Source: JANXAZ01 sp964504655 (GTDB lineage Bacteria; Pseudomonadota; Alphaproteobacteria; Geminicoccales; Geminicoccaceae). From it: a stretch of 23,930 nucleotides of DNA. Position 1 is the first letter of the stretch, and each line of letters starts with the position of its first letter. Positions 6,616-14,278 of the stretch are shown here, in pieces. A program made the position numbers and the translations under genes. The notes beneath the pieces are model-generated. The model did not search any database. It saw only the letters and a program-made list of their open reading frames with translations, and was not told the origin of the DNA. The DNA lies in contig CAZDFD010000070.1 in NCBI GenBank assembly GCA_964504655.1, positions 1 to 23,930 on the forward strand, given 5' to 3'.

Positions 6616-7209
6616 CTACCCGCAGCCCATGTGCCGCCGCCACATCACCGGGTCGTGCCCGGGCGGCGGGCCACCGGCGCATCCGGGCGCCCGGTAGCCA
6701 CGCAGCTCCCCGTAGCGAGCGATCTGCTGCGGGGTCAGCAGGGCCGGCATCGACAGATGCGCCTCCAAGTGGACGAAGCGGAGCGTGCGCCGTGCCGCCT
6801 CGGCCTGCGCCAGCAGGTCCCCGAGCGCATCGCGGGTGACGCGGCGCTCGCGGAAGGCCGCATCGAGCGCCGCCTCCGCCTCGATCAGCCGCTCGCCCGC
6901 GGCCACCGCCTGCCGCTGCATCGCCTCGAACACCTCCCGGATGCGCGCCTGCTGCTCGACCGAGAGATCGAGTTCGCGGGCGAGCTCCAGGAGATGGGCG
7001 GGGCCGGGATAGCCGTTGAGCTCGGCGGGTTTGGCGAGACCCCAGCCGCCGCCGCGGCGAAGCTCGGCCAGGTCCTCCTCCGAGAAGCTCGTGACGGTCC
7101 GGGCCTGCTGGCCGGCGTAGGGGGCCGGCGGCGCGTGCTCCAAGTGCTGGGCCGGCGCGCGCGCGCCCGTCGCGGCGATCAGGAGGAGGGCGAGAGCCAA
7201 GTGTCGCAT
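6616..7209 (-). CDS. Exported Spy/CpxP-like (LTxxQ) periplasmic protein
   Basis: A 197-residue exported protein. The ATG at 7209 has GGAGAG upstream and begins a signal peptide (MRHLALALLLIAA, then ARAPA-Q as a likely cleavage site near residue 20). The mature part is helical: DLSVEQQARIREVFEAMQRQ at 81-100, a charged coiled stretch to about 150, and then LLTPQQIARYGELRGY at 157-172, which is the LTxxQ motif of Spy/CpxP and heavy-metal sensor proteins. The tail holds two cysteines and several histidines (C177, H185, H193, C196) that could bind metal. Spy-like proteins are periplasmic chaperones or envelope-stress sensors. The sequence similarity is motif-level only, so the function is tentative. 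No two-component system is beside it. It is convergent with the ABC ATPase gene. Confidence 0.75.
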   Translation of the reverse strand: MRHLALALLLIAATGARAPAQHLEHAPPAPYAGQQARTVTSFSEEDLAELRRGGGWGLAKPAELNGYPGPAHLLELARELDLSVEQQARIREVFEAMQRQAVAAGERLIEAEAALDAAFRERRVTRDALGDLLAQAEAARRTLRFVHLEAHLSMPALLTPQQIARYGELRGYRAPGCAGGPPPGHDPVMWRRHMGCG

Positions 7210-7249
7210 GCGCACTCTCCGGTCCCGGGCGGTGCTCCCGGTCCGAGCC

Positions 7250-7269
7250 ACCGTGCCTTCGGCGACGGT
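7250..7269 (-). terminator. Possible gyrB terminator hairpin
   Basis: Eight bases after the gyrB stop, the minus strand can form ACCGT-(C bulge)-GCC / GGC-ACGGT around a GAA loop, an 8-bp stem with one bulge. There is no T run after it, so it may act with Rho or as an end-protecting structure. Confidence 0.35.
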
Positions 7270-7277
7270 CGGTCCGC

Positions 7278-9689
7278 TCAGACGTCCAGGTTGACGACCT
7301 TCAAGGCGTTCTCCTGGATGAACTCCCGGCGCGGGTCGACCACGTCGCCCATCAGCGTCGAGAAGATCTCGTCCGCCTCGTCGGCGTGCTCGATCCGCAC
7401 CTGCAGCAGCGAGCGGTGCGCCGGGTCGAGGGTGGTCTCCCAGAGCTGCTCGGGGTTCATCTCGCCGAGCCCCTTGTAGCGCTGGATGGCGAGCCCCTTC
7501 TTGGCACCCTCGAGCAGCGCCTGGAGGAGGTCCTGGGCGCCGTGCACGGCGCGGCCCTGGCCCTTGCGCTCGAGCCGCACCGGTCGGGCGAGCGGCCCCA
7601 CGAGCGGCGCCAGCGTCTCGGCCAGCCGCCGCGCCTCGTGGCTGCGTGCGACCCCGGGGTCGAGCCGGTGGCGCTCGCGCCGGTCGCCCCGCAGCAGGTG
7701 CAGGACCAGCCCGCCGGCCTCGTCCCGGACCGCCTGGACGCGACCCCGGCCGGCGCGCGCGAGCCGCTCGGCGACCCGCCGGCCGAGCTCCAGTGCGCCG
7801 ACAGGATCGTCGAGCCGGCCCGGCTCGAGACCGCCCTCGAGGGCCACGGCCTCGACCAGATCGGCGGGCAGCCGGCGGGCGAGTGCGACCATCGGGCCGC
7901 GCGCCGCCCGGGCGGCCGCCACCAGCCGCGCCAGCTCCTCGCCGTCGAGCGCGGAGCCGTCCTCGGCCAGGAGCCGCGCCTCCTCGAGGCCGAGCCGGAC
8001 GAGCAGGTCCTCGAGGGTCGCATCGTCCTTGACGTAGTCGACCTTCTGCCCCCGCTTGACCCCGTAGAGGGGCGGCTGCGCGATGTAGAGATGGCCCTTC
8101 TCGATGATCTCCGGCAGGTGTCGATAGAAGAACGTCAAGAGAAGCGTGCGGATGTGCGAGCCGTCGACATCGGCGTCCGTCATGATCGCGATCGTGTGGT
8201 AGCGCAGCTTGGCGATGTCGAAGTCGTCGCGGATGCCGGTGCCGAGGGCGGTGATGAGCGTGCCGATCTCCTGGCTGGAGAGGACCTTGTCGACGCGGGC
8301 GCGCTCGACGTTCAAGATCTTGCCGCGCAGCGGCAGGATCGCCTGGAAGGCACGGTCCCGTCCCTGCTTGGCCGAGCCGCCGGCCGAGTCACCCTCGACG
8401 ATGAAGAGTTCGGCCTTGGCCGGGTCGCGCTCCTGGCAGTCGGCGAGCTTGCCCGGCAGGTTGGCGATGTCGAGGGGGCTCTTGCGGCGGGCCAGCTCCT
8501 TGGCCCGGCGTGCCGCGTCGCGCGCGGTCGCGGCCTCCACGACCTTGGCCAGGATCAGCTTGGTCTCGGCCGGGTGCTCCTCGAGCCAGCGGCCGAGCTG
8601 CTCGCGGACCACCGCCGCGACCGTGGGCGTGACCTCGGAGGAGACCAGCTTGTCCTTGGTCTGCGAGGAGAACTTGGGGTCCGGGACCTTGAGCGACAGG
8701 ACGCAGGTGAGCCCCTCGCGCATGTCCTCGCCGGTGAGCGTCACCTTCTCGCGCTTCAGGAGGCCGGTCTGCTCGGCGACCGCGTTCAGGGTCTGGGTCA
8801 ACGCCTGGCGGAAGCCGGTCAGATGGGTGCCGCCGTCGCGCTGCGGAATGGTGTTGGTGAAGCAGATCTGGGTCTCGTGGTAGCCGTCGTTCCACTGCAG
8901 CGCCGCCTCGACCACCATCCCCTCGCGCTCGCCCCGGATCGAGATCGGTGGGTGCAGGGCCTGCTTGGCGCGGTCGATCCACTGCACATAGGCGACGAGC
9001 CCGCCCTCGAAGTGCAGGGTCTCGCGGCGCGGCGGCTCGGCCCGCCGGTCCTCGAAGTGGATCGTGACACCGGGGTTGAGGAAGGCCAGCTCGCGCAGGC
9101 GGTGCTCGATCGTCTGCGCCGAGAACTCGGTGCGCGAGAACACCTTGGGCGAGGGCAGGAAGGTCACCTCGGTGCCGCGCCGCGCCCCTTGCGGTCCCAC
9201 GACCGCGAGCGGCGCCACGGGCTCACCGCCGTTCTCGAAGCGGATCCGGTGCTCGGCCCGGTCGCGCCAGATCCGCAGCTCGAGCCAGTCCGAGAGCGCG
9301 TTGACGACCGAGACGCCGACCCCGTGGAGACCGCCCGACACCTTGTAGGCGCCGCCGCCGAACTTGCCGCCGGCATGCAGCACGGTCATGATCACCTGGG
9401 CGGCCGAGACGCCCTGCTCGGTGTGGATGTCGACCGGGATGCCGCGGCCGTTGTCGCTCACCGTGCAGGAGCCGTCCGGGTTGAGGATCACCTCGATCCG
9501 GTCGGCATGGCCGGCGAGCGCCTCGTCGATGGCGTTGTCGACCACCTCGAAGACCATGTGGTGCAGGCCCGAGCCGTCGTCGGTGTCGCCGATGTACATG
9601 CCCGGCCGCTTGCGCACCGCGTCCAGGCCCTCGAGGACCTGGATCGACTGCGCGGTGTAGGCGCCGGCCGCCTCAGCTGGCTCGCTCAT
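7278..9689 (-). CDS. gyrB: DNA gyrase subunit B
   Basis: The ATPase subunit of DNA gyrase, 803 residues. GHKL ATP-binding motifs are clear: E48 and N52 in FEVVDNAIDEAL, DNGRGIP at 79-85 and GGLHGVGVSVVNALS at 119-133. The TOPRIM domain has E432-GDSAGG and TDADVDGSH (504-512) for metal binding. Roughly residues 570-735 form the insert seen in Gram-negative GyrB. The end has QRYKGLGEMNPEQLWETT and finishes NALKVVNLDV. The position matching E. coli Lys447 is Arg455 in LPLRGK. The ATG at 9689 starts 17 bases inside the end of recF, so the gene is probably translated from the same message. Confidence 0.98.
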   Translation of the reverse strand: MSEPAEAAGAYTAQSIQVLEGLDAVRKRPGMYIGDTDDGSGLHHMVFEVVDNAIDEALAGHADRIEVILNPDGSCTVSDNGRGIPVDIHTEQGVSAAQVIMTVLHAGGKFGGGAYKVSGGLHGVGVSVVNALSDWLELRIWRDRAEHRIRFENGGEPVAPLAVVGPQGARRGTEVTFLPSPKVFSRTEFSAQTIEHRLRELAFLNPGVTIHFEDRRAEPPRRETLHFEGGLVAYVQWIDRAKQALHPPISIRGEREGMVVEAALQWNDGYHETQICFTNTIPQRDGGTHLTGFRQALTQTLNAVAEQTGLLKREKVTLTGEDMREGLTCVLSLKVPDPKFSSQTKDKLVSSEVTPTVAAVVREQLGRWLEEHPAETKLILAKVVEAATARDAARRAKELARRKSPLDIANLPGKLADCQERDPAKAELFIVEGDSAGGSAKQGRDRAFQAILPLRGKILNVERARVDKVLSSQEIGTLITALGTGIRDDFDIAKLRYHTIAIMTDADVDGSHIRTLLLTFFYRHLPEIIEKGHLYIAQPPLYGVKRGQKVDYVKDDATLEDLLVRLGLEEARLLAEDGSALDGEELARLVAAARAARGPMVALARRLPADLVEAVALEGGLEPGRLDDPVGALELGRRVAERLARAGRGRVQAVRDEAGGLVLHLLRGDRRERHRLDPGVARSHEARRLAETLAPLVGPLARPVRLERKGQGRAVHGAQDLLQALLEGAKKGLAIQRYKGLGEMNPEQLWETTLDPAHRSLLQVRIEHADEADEIFSTLMGDVVDPRREFIQENALKVVNLDV

Positions 9690-10836
9690 CGCCCGCGATC
9701 GTCCCGTTGTCGACGTGGAGGAAGGTCGCCCGGCCGCGGAACGCGCCGAGCGGCTCGGGCTCGGTGGCGGTGAGCCAGGCCTGCGCGCCGAGTGCCGCGA
9801 GCGCCTCGGCGAGCGCCGCCCGGGCCCGCGCGTCGAGGTGCGCCGCGACCTCGTCCAGGAGCAGGATCGGCAGCTCGCCGAGGAGCGTCGCGCGCAACCG
9901 GGCATGCGCCAGGAGCAGGCTCACCAGGAGCGCCTTCTGGCGTCCGGTCGAGCAGGACGCGGCCGCCTCGCCGGTCCGCGCGTCGTGCACCAGGAGATCG
10001 CTCCGGTGCGGACCGTGGCCGGCCCCGCCGGCCTGCGCGTCGGCGCTCCGGCCGGCCCGCAGCGCGGCCGCGAGCCGCTCCTCGACCGCGGCCGCCGGGG
10101 CCTCGTCGAGCCAGGCCTCGACCTCGCCCGCGAGCCCGAGCCGGACCGCGGGCCAGGGGCCGGCGTCGGTTTCCCGGGCCCGCTCGAGCGCCGCCACGAG
10201 CTGGCGTCGGGCGGCCGCCACGGCGACGCCGACCGCCGCCAGTCGCGCCTCGAGCGCGCCGAGCCAGGCCGGGTCGTGGCGACCGCCACGCAGGAGCGCG
10301 GCCCGGTCCCGCAGCAGCCGCTCGAAGGTCGCGACCGCGGCGGCGTGGCGCGGGTCGAGGGTCAAGGTCAGCCGGTCGAGGAAGCGTCGCCGCTCGCCCG
10401 GCCCGTCCAGGAACAGCCGGTCCTGGGCCGGTGTCAGCCAGACCAGCCCGACGAGCTCGGCCCGGCGGGCGCGGTCCTTGAGCGGCCGGCCGTCGAGCGC
10501 CACCTGCCGCCGCTCGCCCGTGGGCTCGCGCGCCACCGCGAGCTCGAAGCGGCCGTGCAGGCCGGACAGGCGCGCATGCACCGCCCAGGGCCCGCCGTCC
10601 GGGCGGCGGTCGAGCTCGAGCGGCGGCGCGCGACGCAGGCCGCGCCCGGGAGCGAGCAGGGAGAGTGCCTCCAGAAGGTTGGTCTTGCCGGCGCCGTTCG
10701 GGCCGGCGACCACGATCGGCCCGGCCGGGACCGCGAGCTCGAGACGGGCGTAGTTGCGCAGGTCGCGCAGCCGCAGCCGCTCGACCACCAGCGCCGCCGG
10801 CGGCGCCGGCTCGACCGCCTGGAGCGCCCGACCCAT
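9673..10836 (-). CDS. recF: RecF, DNA replication and repair ATPase
   Basis: RecF is an SMC-like ATPase that loads RecA at gaps with RecO and RecR. The 387-residue protein has the RecF opening LRLRDLRNYARLEL (21-34), Walker A GPNGAGKT (45-52), the GPHRSDLLV motif in the middle, an ABC-type signature near STGRQKALL, and Walker B ILLLDEVAAHLD close to the C-terminus. The ATG at 10836 shares one base with the dnaN stop (TGATG) and adds about 15 residues before the usual start. A later GTG is possible, but the junction with dnaN favours this one. It overlaps gyrB by 17 bases. Confidence 0.96.
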   Translation of the reverse strand: MGRALQAVEPAPPAALVVERLRLRDLRNYARLELAVPAGPIVVAGPNGAGKTNLLEALSLLAPGRGLRRAPPLELDRRPDGGPWAVHARLSGLHGRFELAVAREPTGERRQVALDGRPLKDRARRAELVGLVWLTPAQDRLFLDGPGERRRFLDRLTLTLDPRHAAAVATFERLLRDRAALLRGGRHDPAWLGALEARLAAVGVAVAAARRQLVAALERARETDAGPWPAVRLGLAGEVEAWLDEAPAAAVEERLAAALRAGRSADAQAGGAGHGPHRSDLLVHDARTGEAAASCSTGRQKALLVSLLLAHARLRATLLGELPILLLDEVAAHLDARARAALAEALAALGAQAWLTATEPEPLGAFRGRATFLHVDNGTIAGDERAS

Positions 10837-11951
10837 CAGACCCGCATGGGCATCAGGACGAACAGCGCCGCCGTGTCGGCCGGGTCCCTGACCAGCGTCG
10901 GGGCGGCGGCGTTGGCCATCTCGATCCGGAGCTCGGGACCGTCGACCTGGGCCACCATGTCGAGCACGTAGCGGGCGTTGAAGCCGATCTCGAGCGGCTC
11001 GCCGCGATAGTCGCAGTCGAGCTCCTCGACCGCCCGGCCGTGCTCGGGGCTGATCGCCGAGACGGTCAGGCGACCGGCCTCGAAGGCGAGCTTGACCGGC
11101 CGTGCCTTCTCGATCGAGATGGTGGCGACCCGATCGACCGCCTCGCCGAACGGGCGGGTGGCCACGAGGGCGATCCGCTCGTTGCCGGCGGGGATCACCC
11201 GCTCGTAGTCCGGGAAGGTGCCGTCGATCAGCCGCGACAGCAGCATCGCCCGGCCACAGGCGAGCTCGATCCGGCCGGCCGAGACCGCGACGGCGACCTC
11301 GCCGCTCGCGCCCTCGAGGAGCTTCCTGAGCTCGCCCACGGTCTTGCGCGGCACGATCACCGGCGGCATGGCCTCGGCGCCGGCCGGCAGCGCGATCTCG
11401 ATCCGGGCGAGCCGGTGGCCGTCGGTGGCGACGCCGCGGAGCGTCCGGGTGGCGCCGCTGCCGGCCACGTGCAGATGGATGCCGTTCAGGTAGTAGCGGG
11501 TCTCCTCGGTCGAGATCGCGAAGCGCGCCTTGTCGATCAGCTTGGCGAGCGCCGCCGGCTCCAGGGCGAAGCGGACCTGGGCCTCCTCCGCCCCGGTGGC
11601 CGGGAAGTCGTCGACCGGCAGGGTCGGCAGGACGAAGCGCGAGCGGCCGGCCTCGAGCTCGAGCTCGGCCGAGCCGGGCGCCTGGGCGAGCCGCACCGGC
11701 GTGCCCTCGGGCAGCTTGCGGGCGATGTCGAAGAGCGTGTGGGCCGGGACCGTGGTACTGCCCGCCCGCTCGACCGTGGCGTCCTCGCGGGCCCGCAGCG
11801 TCAGATCGAGGTCGGTCGCCACGAGCTCGAGACCGTCCTCGGCGGTGAGCTTGACGTTGCCCAGGATCGGGATCGTCGTGCGCCGCTCGACCACGTTCTG
11901 CACGTGGCCGAGCGAGCGGAGCAGGGCGGCGCGCTCGATCGCAAGCTTCAT
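10836..11951 (-). CDS. dnaN: DNA polymerase III beta sliding clamp
   Basis: The ring-shaped processivity clamp of the replicase, 371 residues, the usual length. It opens MKLAIERAALLRSLGHVQNVVERRTT in typical style, continues IPILGNVKLTAEDGLELVATDLDLTLR, carries three clamp repeats, and ends with AALFVLMPMRV, the conserved C-terminal M-P-M-R clamp ending. The ATG at 11951 is preceded by GGAAG about 8 bases upstream. It is separated from dnaA by 113 bases and joined to recF by a one-base stop/start overlap. Confidence 0.98.
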   Translation of the reverse strand: MKLAIERAALLRSLGHVQNVVERRTTIPILGNVKLTAEDGLELVATDLDLTLRAREDATVERAGSTTVPAHTLFDIARKLPEGTPVRLAQAPGSAELELEAGRSRFVLPTLPVDDFPATGAEEAQVRFALEPAALAKLIDKARFAISTEETRYYLNGIHLHVAGSGATRTLRGVATDGHRLARIEIALPAGAEAMPPVIVPRKTVGELRKLLEGASGEVAVAVSAGRIELACGRAMLLSRLIDGTFPDYERVIPAGNERIALVATRPFGEAVDRVATISIEKARPVKLAFEAGRLTVSAISPEHGRAVEELDCDYRGEPLEIGFNARYVLDMVAQVDGPELRIEMANAAAPTLVRDPADTAALFVLMPMRV

Positions 11952-11994
11952 CGACGGGTCTTCCGCGCTCGGGCCGGGCTCGCACCCCCGCCCG

Positions 11995-12011
11995 CCCCGA
12001 TCGGTTCGGGG
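11995..12011 (-). other. Hairpin in the dnaA-dnaN spacer
   Basis: A perfect inverted repeat, CCCCGA / TCGGGG with a 5-base centre, lies 43 bases before dnaN. No T run follows on the minus strand. It may reduce read-through from dnaA or sit at the 5' end of a dnaN message beginning near 12011. Confidence 0.3.
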
Positions 12012-12017
12012 AAGCGG

Positions 12018-12046
12018 AGGCTAGCAGATTTGCCGCCCGAGGTTGA
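12018..12046 (-). promoter_or_regulatory. Weak promoter candidate for dnaN
   Basis: On the minus strand, TCAACC (12041-12046) and TAGCCT (12018-12023) are spaced by 17 bases. The -35 match is weak. The -10 element TAGCCTC is the same as the one in the better dnaA promoter candidate, which is the main reason to list it. Confidence 0.25.
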
Positions 12047-12064
12047 TCCTTTTCGGACGCCCGA

Positions 12065-13504
12065 TCAGGCCTGCAGCCGCCGTTTCATGGCCTCGAGGTC
12101 GTCGGCCAGCTGGGGGTCCTCGACCTGCAGCCGCTCGATCTGGCGGACCGCGTGCATGACGGTGGTGTGGTCGCGACCGCCGAAGCGCCGGCCGATCTCC
12201 GGCAGCGAGCGGGGGGTCAGCATCTTGGCCAGATACATCGCCACCTGGCGCGGCCGCGCGACCGAGCGCTGCCGTCGCGCCGAGCTCATGTCGGCGAGCC
12301 GCAGCCCGTAGTGCTCGACCACCACCTTCTGGATCTCGTCGATGGTCACCCGCCGGTCGACCGCCCGCAGCACGTCCTTGAGGATCTCCTGCGCCATCTC
12401 GATCGAGATCGGGCGGCGCGTCAGCCCGGCCTGGTGGACGATGCGGTTCAGGGCCCCCTCGAGCTCGCGCACGTTGCTCGTGATCCGCGAGGCCAGGAAC
12501 TCGAGCACCCGCAGCGGCACGTCGACGCCGCTCGTCTCGGCCTTGGTCTGCAGGATGCCGAGCCGCAGCTCGTAGGTGGTCGGGTGGATGTCGGCCACGA
12601 GGCCCCAGGAGAGGCGCGAGCGGATCCGCTCCTCGAGGCCGTCCAGGTCCGAGGGGCTGCGGTCGGCGCTGATCACGATCTGCCGGCCGCGCTCGACCAG
12701 CGTGTTGAAGGTGTGGAAGAACTCCTCCTGGGTCGAATCCTTGCCGGTGATGAACTGCAGGTCGTCGACCATCAGGAGGTCGACCGAGCGGAACAGCTCC
12801 TTGAACGGGATGGTGTCCTTGGAGCGGAGCGCCAGGATGAACTGGTACATGAACTTCTCGGCCGACAGATAGACCACGCGCCGGCTGGGGTCGCGTTGCC
12901 GCACCCGCCAGGCGATCGCATGCATGAGGTGGGTCTTGCCGAGGCCGACGCCGCCGTAGAGGAACAGCGGGTTGAACGGCGGCGCCGCCGATCCGGCCAC
13001 CTTCTCGGCGGCCGCGACCGCGAACTCGTTGGGCTTGCCCACGACGAAGCGCTCGAAGGTCAGCCGCGGGTCGAGCCGCGCGCCGAGCTCGTCCGAGGCG
13101 CCGGCCGCGGCCGGCTCGGCGGGCGTGGCGGCAGCGGCGGCCACGGCCGGGCCGGACGGCGGTTCGGCGGGTCCGCCGGGCGGCCGCACGGTCAAGGTGA
13201 TCGAGCGGATCTGCGGGTTGAGCCGGGTCCAGATCAGCCGCACGCGGTCGGCGTAGTTGGTGACGATCCAGTCGCGCATGAACTGGGTCGGCACCGCCAG
13301 GACCACCCGGTCGCCGGCCACCTCGCTGAGCTCCAGCGGCTTGAGCCAGGTGCCGAACGCGGTGTCGCCGATCTCCGCGCGCAGCAGCGCCCGGACCTGC
13401 TGCCACTGCTGCTGCACCTCGCCCGGCGCTGCGCCCATCCGGTCCTCGGTGGCCATCCGTGCCGCCTCAGAAGAGGCCAACGACCGCCCGGACCGCAAGG
13501 CCAT
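12065..13504 (-). CDS. dnaA: DnaA, chromosomal replication initiator
   Basis: The AAA+ initiator that opens the origin and helps load the helicase, 479 residues. Domain I (about 30-105) contains WQQVRALLRAEIGDTAFGTWLKPLEL. Residues 108-140 are a Pro/Ala/Gly-rich linker (domain II). The AAA+ domain has Walker A GGVGLGKTH (184-192) and Walker B LLMVDDLQF (243-251). Domain IV ends in the DNA-binding signature RDHTTVMHAVRQIE (444-457). The ATG at 13504 has GGGAGGGG close upstream. Internal ATGs at 13456 and 13438 would remove 16 or 22 residues and cannot be excluded. DnaA works with the DnaN, RecF and GyrB encoded downstream on the same strand. Confidence 0.98.
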   Translation of the reverse strand: MALRSGRSLASSEAARMATEDRMGAAPGEVQQQWQQVRALLRAEIGDTAFGTWLKPLELSEVAGDRVVLAVPTQFMRDWIVTNYADRVRLIWTRLNPQIRSITLTVRPPGGPAEPPSGPAVAAAAATPAEPAAAGASDELGARLDPRLTFERFVVGKPNEFAVAAAEKVAGSAAPPFNPLFLYGGVGLGKTHLMHAIAWRVRQRDPSRRVVYLSAEKFMYQFILALRSKDTIPFKELFRSVDLLMVDDLQFITGKDSTQEEFFHTFNTLVERGRQIVISADRSPSDLDGLEERIRSRLSWGLVADIHPTTYELRLGILQTKAETSGVDVPLRVLEFLASRITSNVRELEGALNRIVHQAGLTRRPISIEMAQEILKDVLRAVDRRVTIDEIQKVVVEHYGLRLADMSSARRQRSVARPRQVAMYLAKMLTPRSLPEIGRRFGGRDHTTVMHAVRQIERLQVEDPQLADDLEAMKRRLQA

Positions 13505-13649
13505 TCTGCCCCTCCCGACACCCGACGTCCCGGCCCCGCCGAGGCCCGGCGATCCCCGTCACGCCGGACCCATGTCACCCTAGGGTAGAGCGATGCCGCC
13601 CAGAGTGACCTCTGTGGCGCACTGCATCAATATTCTGCGAAATGACGCT

Positions 13650-13667
13650 CTTGCAAATAGTTGCAAG
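13650..13667. promoter_or_regulatory. AT-rich inverted repeat in the dnaA leader
   Basis: A perfect dyad CTTGCAA-ATAG-TTGCAAG, with two copies of the palindrome TTGCAA ten bases apart. It lies downstream of the candidate dnaA start site and within the AT-rich core. It resembles a dimeric repressor site, but I cannot name the protein. It overlaps possible secondary -35 elements (TTGACT, TTGCAA) on the minus strand. Confidence 0.5.
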
Positions 13668-13706
13668 TCAAGCTCCGACAAACTCTAAGCGCGTGCTGGA
13701 GGTCAG

Positions 13707-13735
13707 AGGCTAGAGACCCGCCCGCCGGGTGGCAA
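13707..13735 (-). promoter_or_regulatory. dnaA promoter candidate
   Basis: On the minus strand, TTGCCA (13730-13735, 5 of 6 matches to -35) and TAGCCT (13707-13712, 3 of 6 matches to -10) are separated by exactly 17 bases. Transcription would start near 13700, giving a leader of about 195 bases that includes the AT-rich dyad at 13650-13667. Confidence 0.45.
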
Positions 13736-13831
13736 GGCGATCGAAACGTGAACGGAACTGATCGCCGCAGGGTTGAGGAACGGGCGCCGGTCAACCCGCT
13801 GACCGGGCGCGGCCGCGGCCAGCCGAACAGT

Positions 13832-13856
13832 CCGGCTCCGCGGCTTGCGGAGCCGG
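13832..13856 (-). terminator. rpsT terminator hairpin
   Basis: A perfect 10-bp stem (CCGGCTCCGC / GCGGAGCCGG) with a 5-base loop lies 54 bases after the rpsT stop. On the minus strand it is followed by ACTGTT, a poor T run, so termination may be partial. Confidence 0.55.
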
Positions 13857-13909
13857 CTGCGCGCCTTGCAGTTTGGTCGTTCGCTGCGACGCTCGGCCGC
13901 GACCGCCGC

Positions 13910-14188
13910 TCAGGCCGGCGGCGCCGTGTCCAGCGCCTTGATGCGCTGCGCCAGCCGCGAGATCTTGCGCGAGGCGGCGTTCAGATGCAGCACGCCCGTG
14001 CTCACGCCGCGCCGGATCTCCGGCTCGGCGGCCGCGAAGGCCGCCTTGGCGGCCCCGGCGTCGCCGGCGGCGAGCGCCACCTCGACCTTGCGCACGAAGG
14101 TCTTGATGCGGCTCTTGCGGCTCTTGTTGAGCGCGGTGCGCTTGGCCGTCTGGCGGACGCGCTTGCGCGCCGAGGGAGTGTTCGCCAC
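13910..14188 (-). CDS. rpsT: 30S ribosomal protein S20
   Basis: S20 binds 16S rRNA early in 30S assembly. The 92-residue protein is lysine/arginine- and alanine-rich and has the expected opening ANTPSARKRVRQTAKRTALN, the S20 motif SRIKTFVRKVE, and the late block GVLHLNAASRKISRLAQRI. The start is GTG (14186-14188), with GGAG about 9 bases upstream; a non-ATG start is familiar for rpsT, where E. coli uses UUG. It has its own promoter candidate upstream and a hairpin downstream, so it is probably a single-gene unit ahead of dnaA. Confidence 0.97.
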   Translation of the reverse strand: MANTPSARKRVRQTAKRTALNKSRKSRIKTFVRKVEVALAAGDAGAAKAAFAAAEPEIRRGVSTGVLHLNAASRKISRLAQRIKALDTAPPA

Positions 14189-14217
14189 GAGGAGGATCTC
14201 CGAATCTCGGACGCCGG

Positions 14218-14246
14218 CAGATAGCGACCCGGCCGCCGCCCGTCAA
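14218..14246 (-). promoter_or_regulatory. rpsT promoter candidate
   Basis: On the minus strand, TTGACG (14241-14246, 5 of 6 matches) and TATCTG (14218-14223) are spaced by exactly 17 bases. Transcription would start about 22 bases before the rpsT GTG. It lies directly after the hairpin that follows the enoyl-CoA hydratase gene. Confidence 0.55.
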
Positions 14247-14258
14247 CGCCGGGCCCCG

Positions 14259-14278
14259 GCCGCCGTCGCGGCGGCGGC
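14259..14278 (-). terminator. Hairpin after the enoyl-CoA hydratase gene
   Basis: Immediately after the stop codon the minus strand can form GCCGCCG / CGGCGGC with a 6-base loop, and more GC pairing follows. There is no T run. It separates the hydratase gene from the rpsT promoter, so a termination role is plausible. Confidence 0.35.

Larger units (their letters stand above)
13505..13909. other. rpsT-dnaA intergenic region (405 bp, no gene)
   Basis: This is the only long gene-free stretch. From the rpsT side it holds a strong hairpin (13832-13856), a second hairpin with CCGGTCA / TGACCGG arms (13787-13806), a dnaA promoter candidate (13707-13735), and an AT-rich core. About 40% of bases 13621-13670 are G or C, against over 70% around it. 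The core contains the inverted repeat at 13650-13667. The last 70 bases before dnaA are GC-rich with a good ribosome site. I looked for DnaA boxes (TTWTNCACA, either strand) and saw none, so an oriC call is not supported by boxes. Confidence 0.7.

Noticed and set aside
6600..6620. A bidirectional terminator between the convergent ABC ATPase and Spy-like genes.
   Set aside because: Only 9 bases separate the stops and I could not find a convincing stem with T runs on either side.
7386..9773. A plus-strand open frame of 795 codons opposite gyrB.
   Set aside because: Shadow of gyrB, whose motifs are intact on the minus strand. Stop codons are rare on both strands at this GC.
13505..13909. Calling oriC upstream of dnaA.
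   Set aside because: No DnaA box was visible on either strand. The AT-rich core alone is not enough, and many Alphaproteobacteria have the origin away from dnaA. It is reported only as a region to check.
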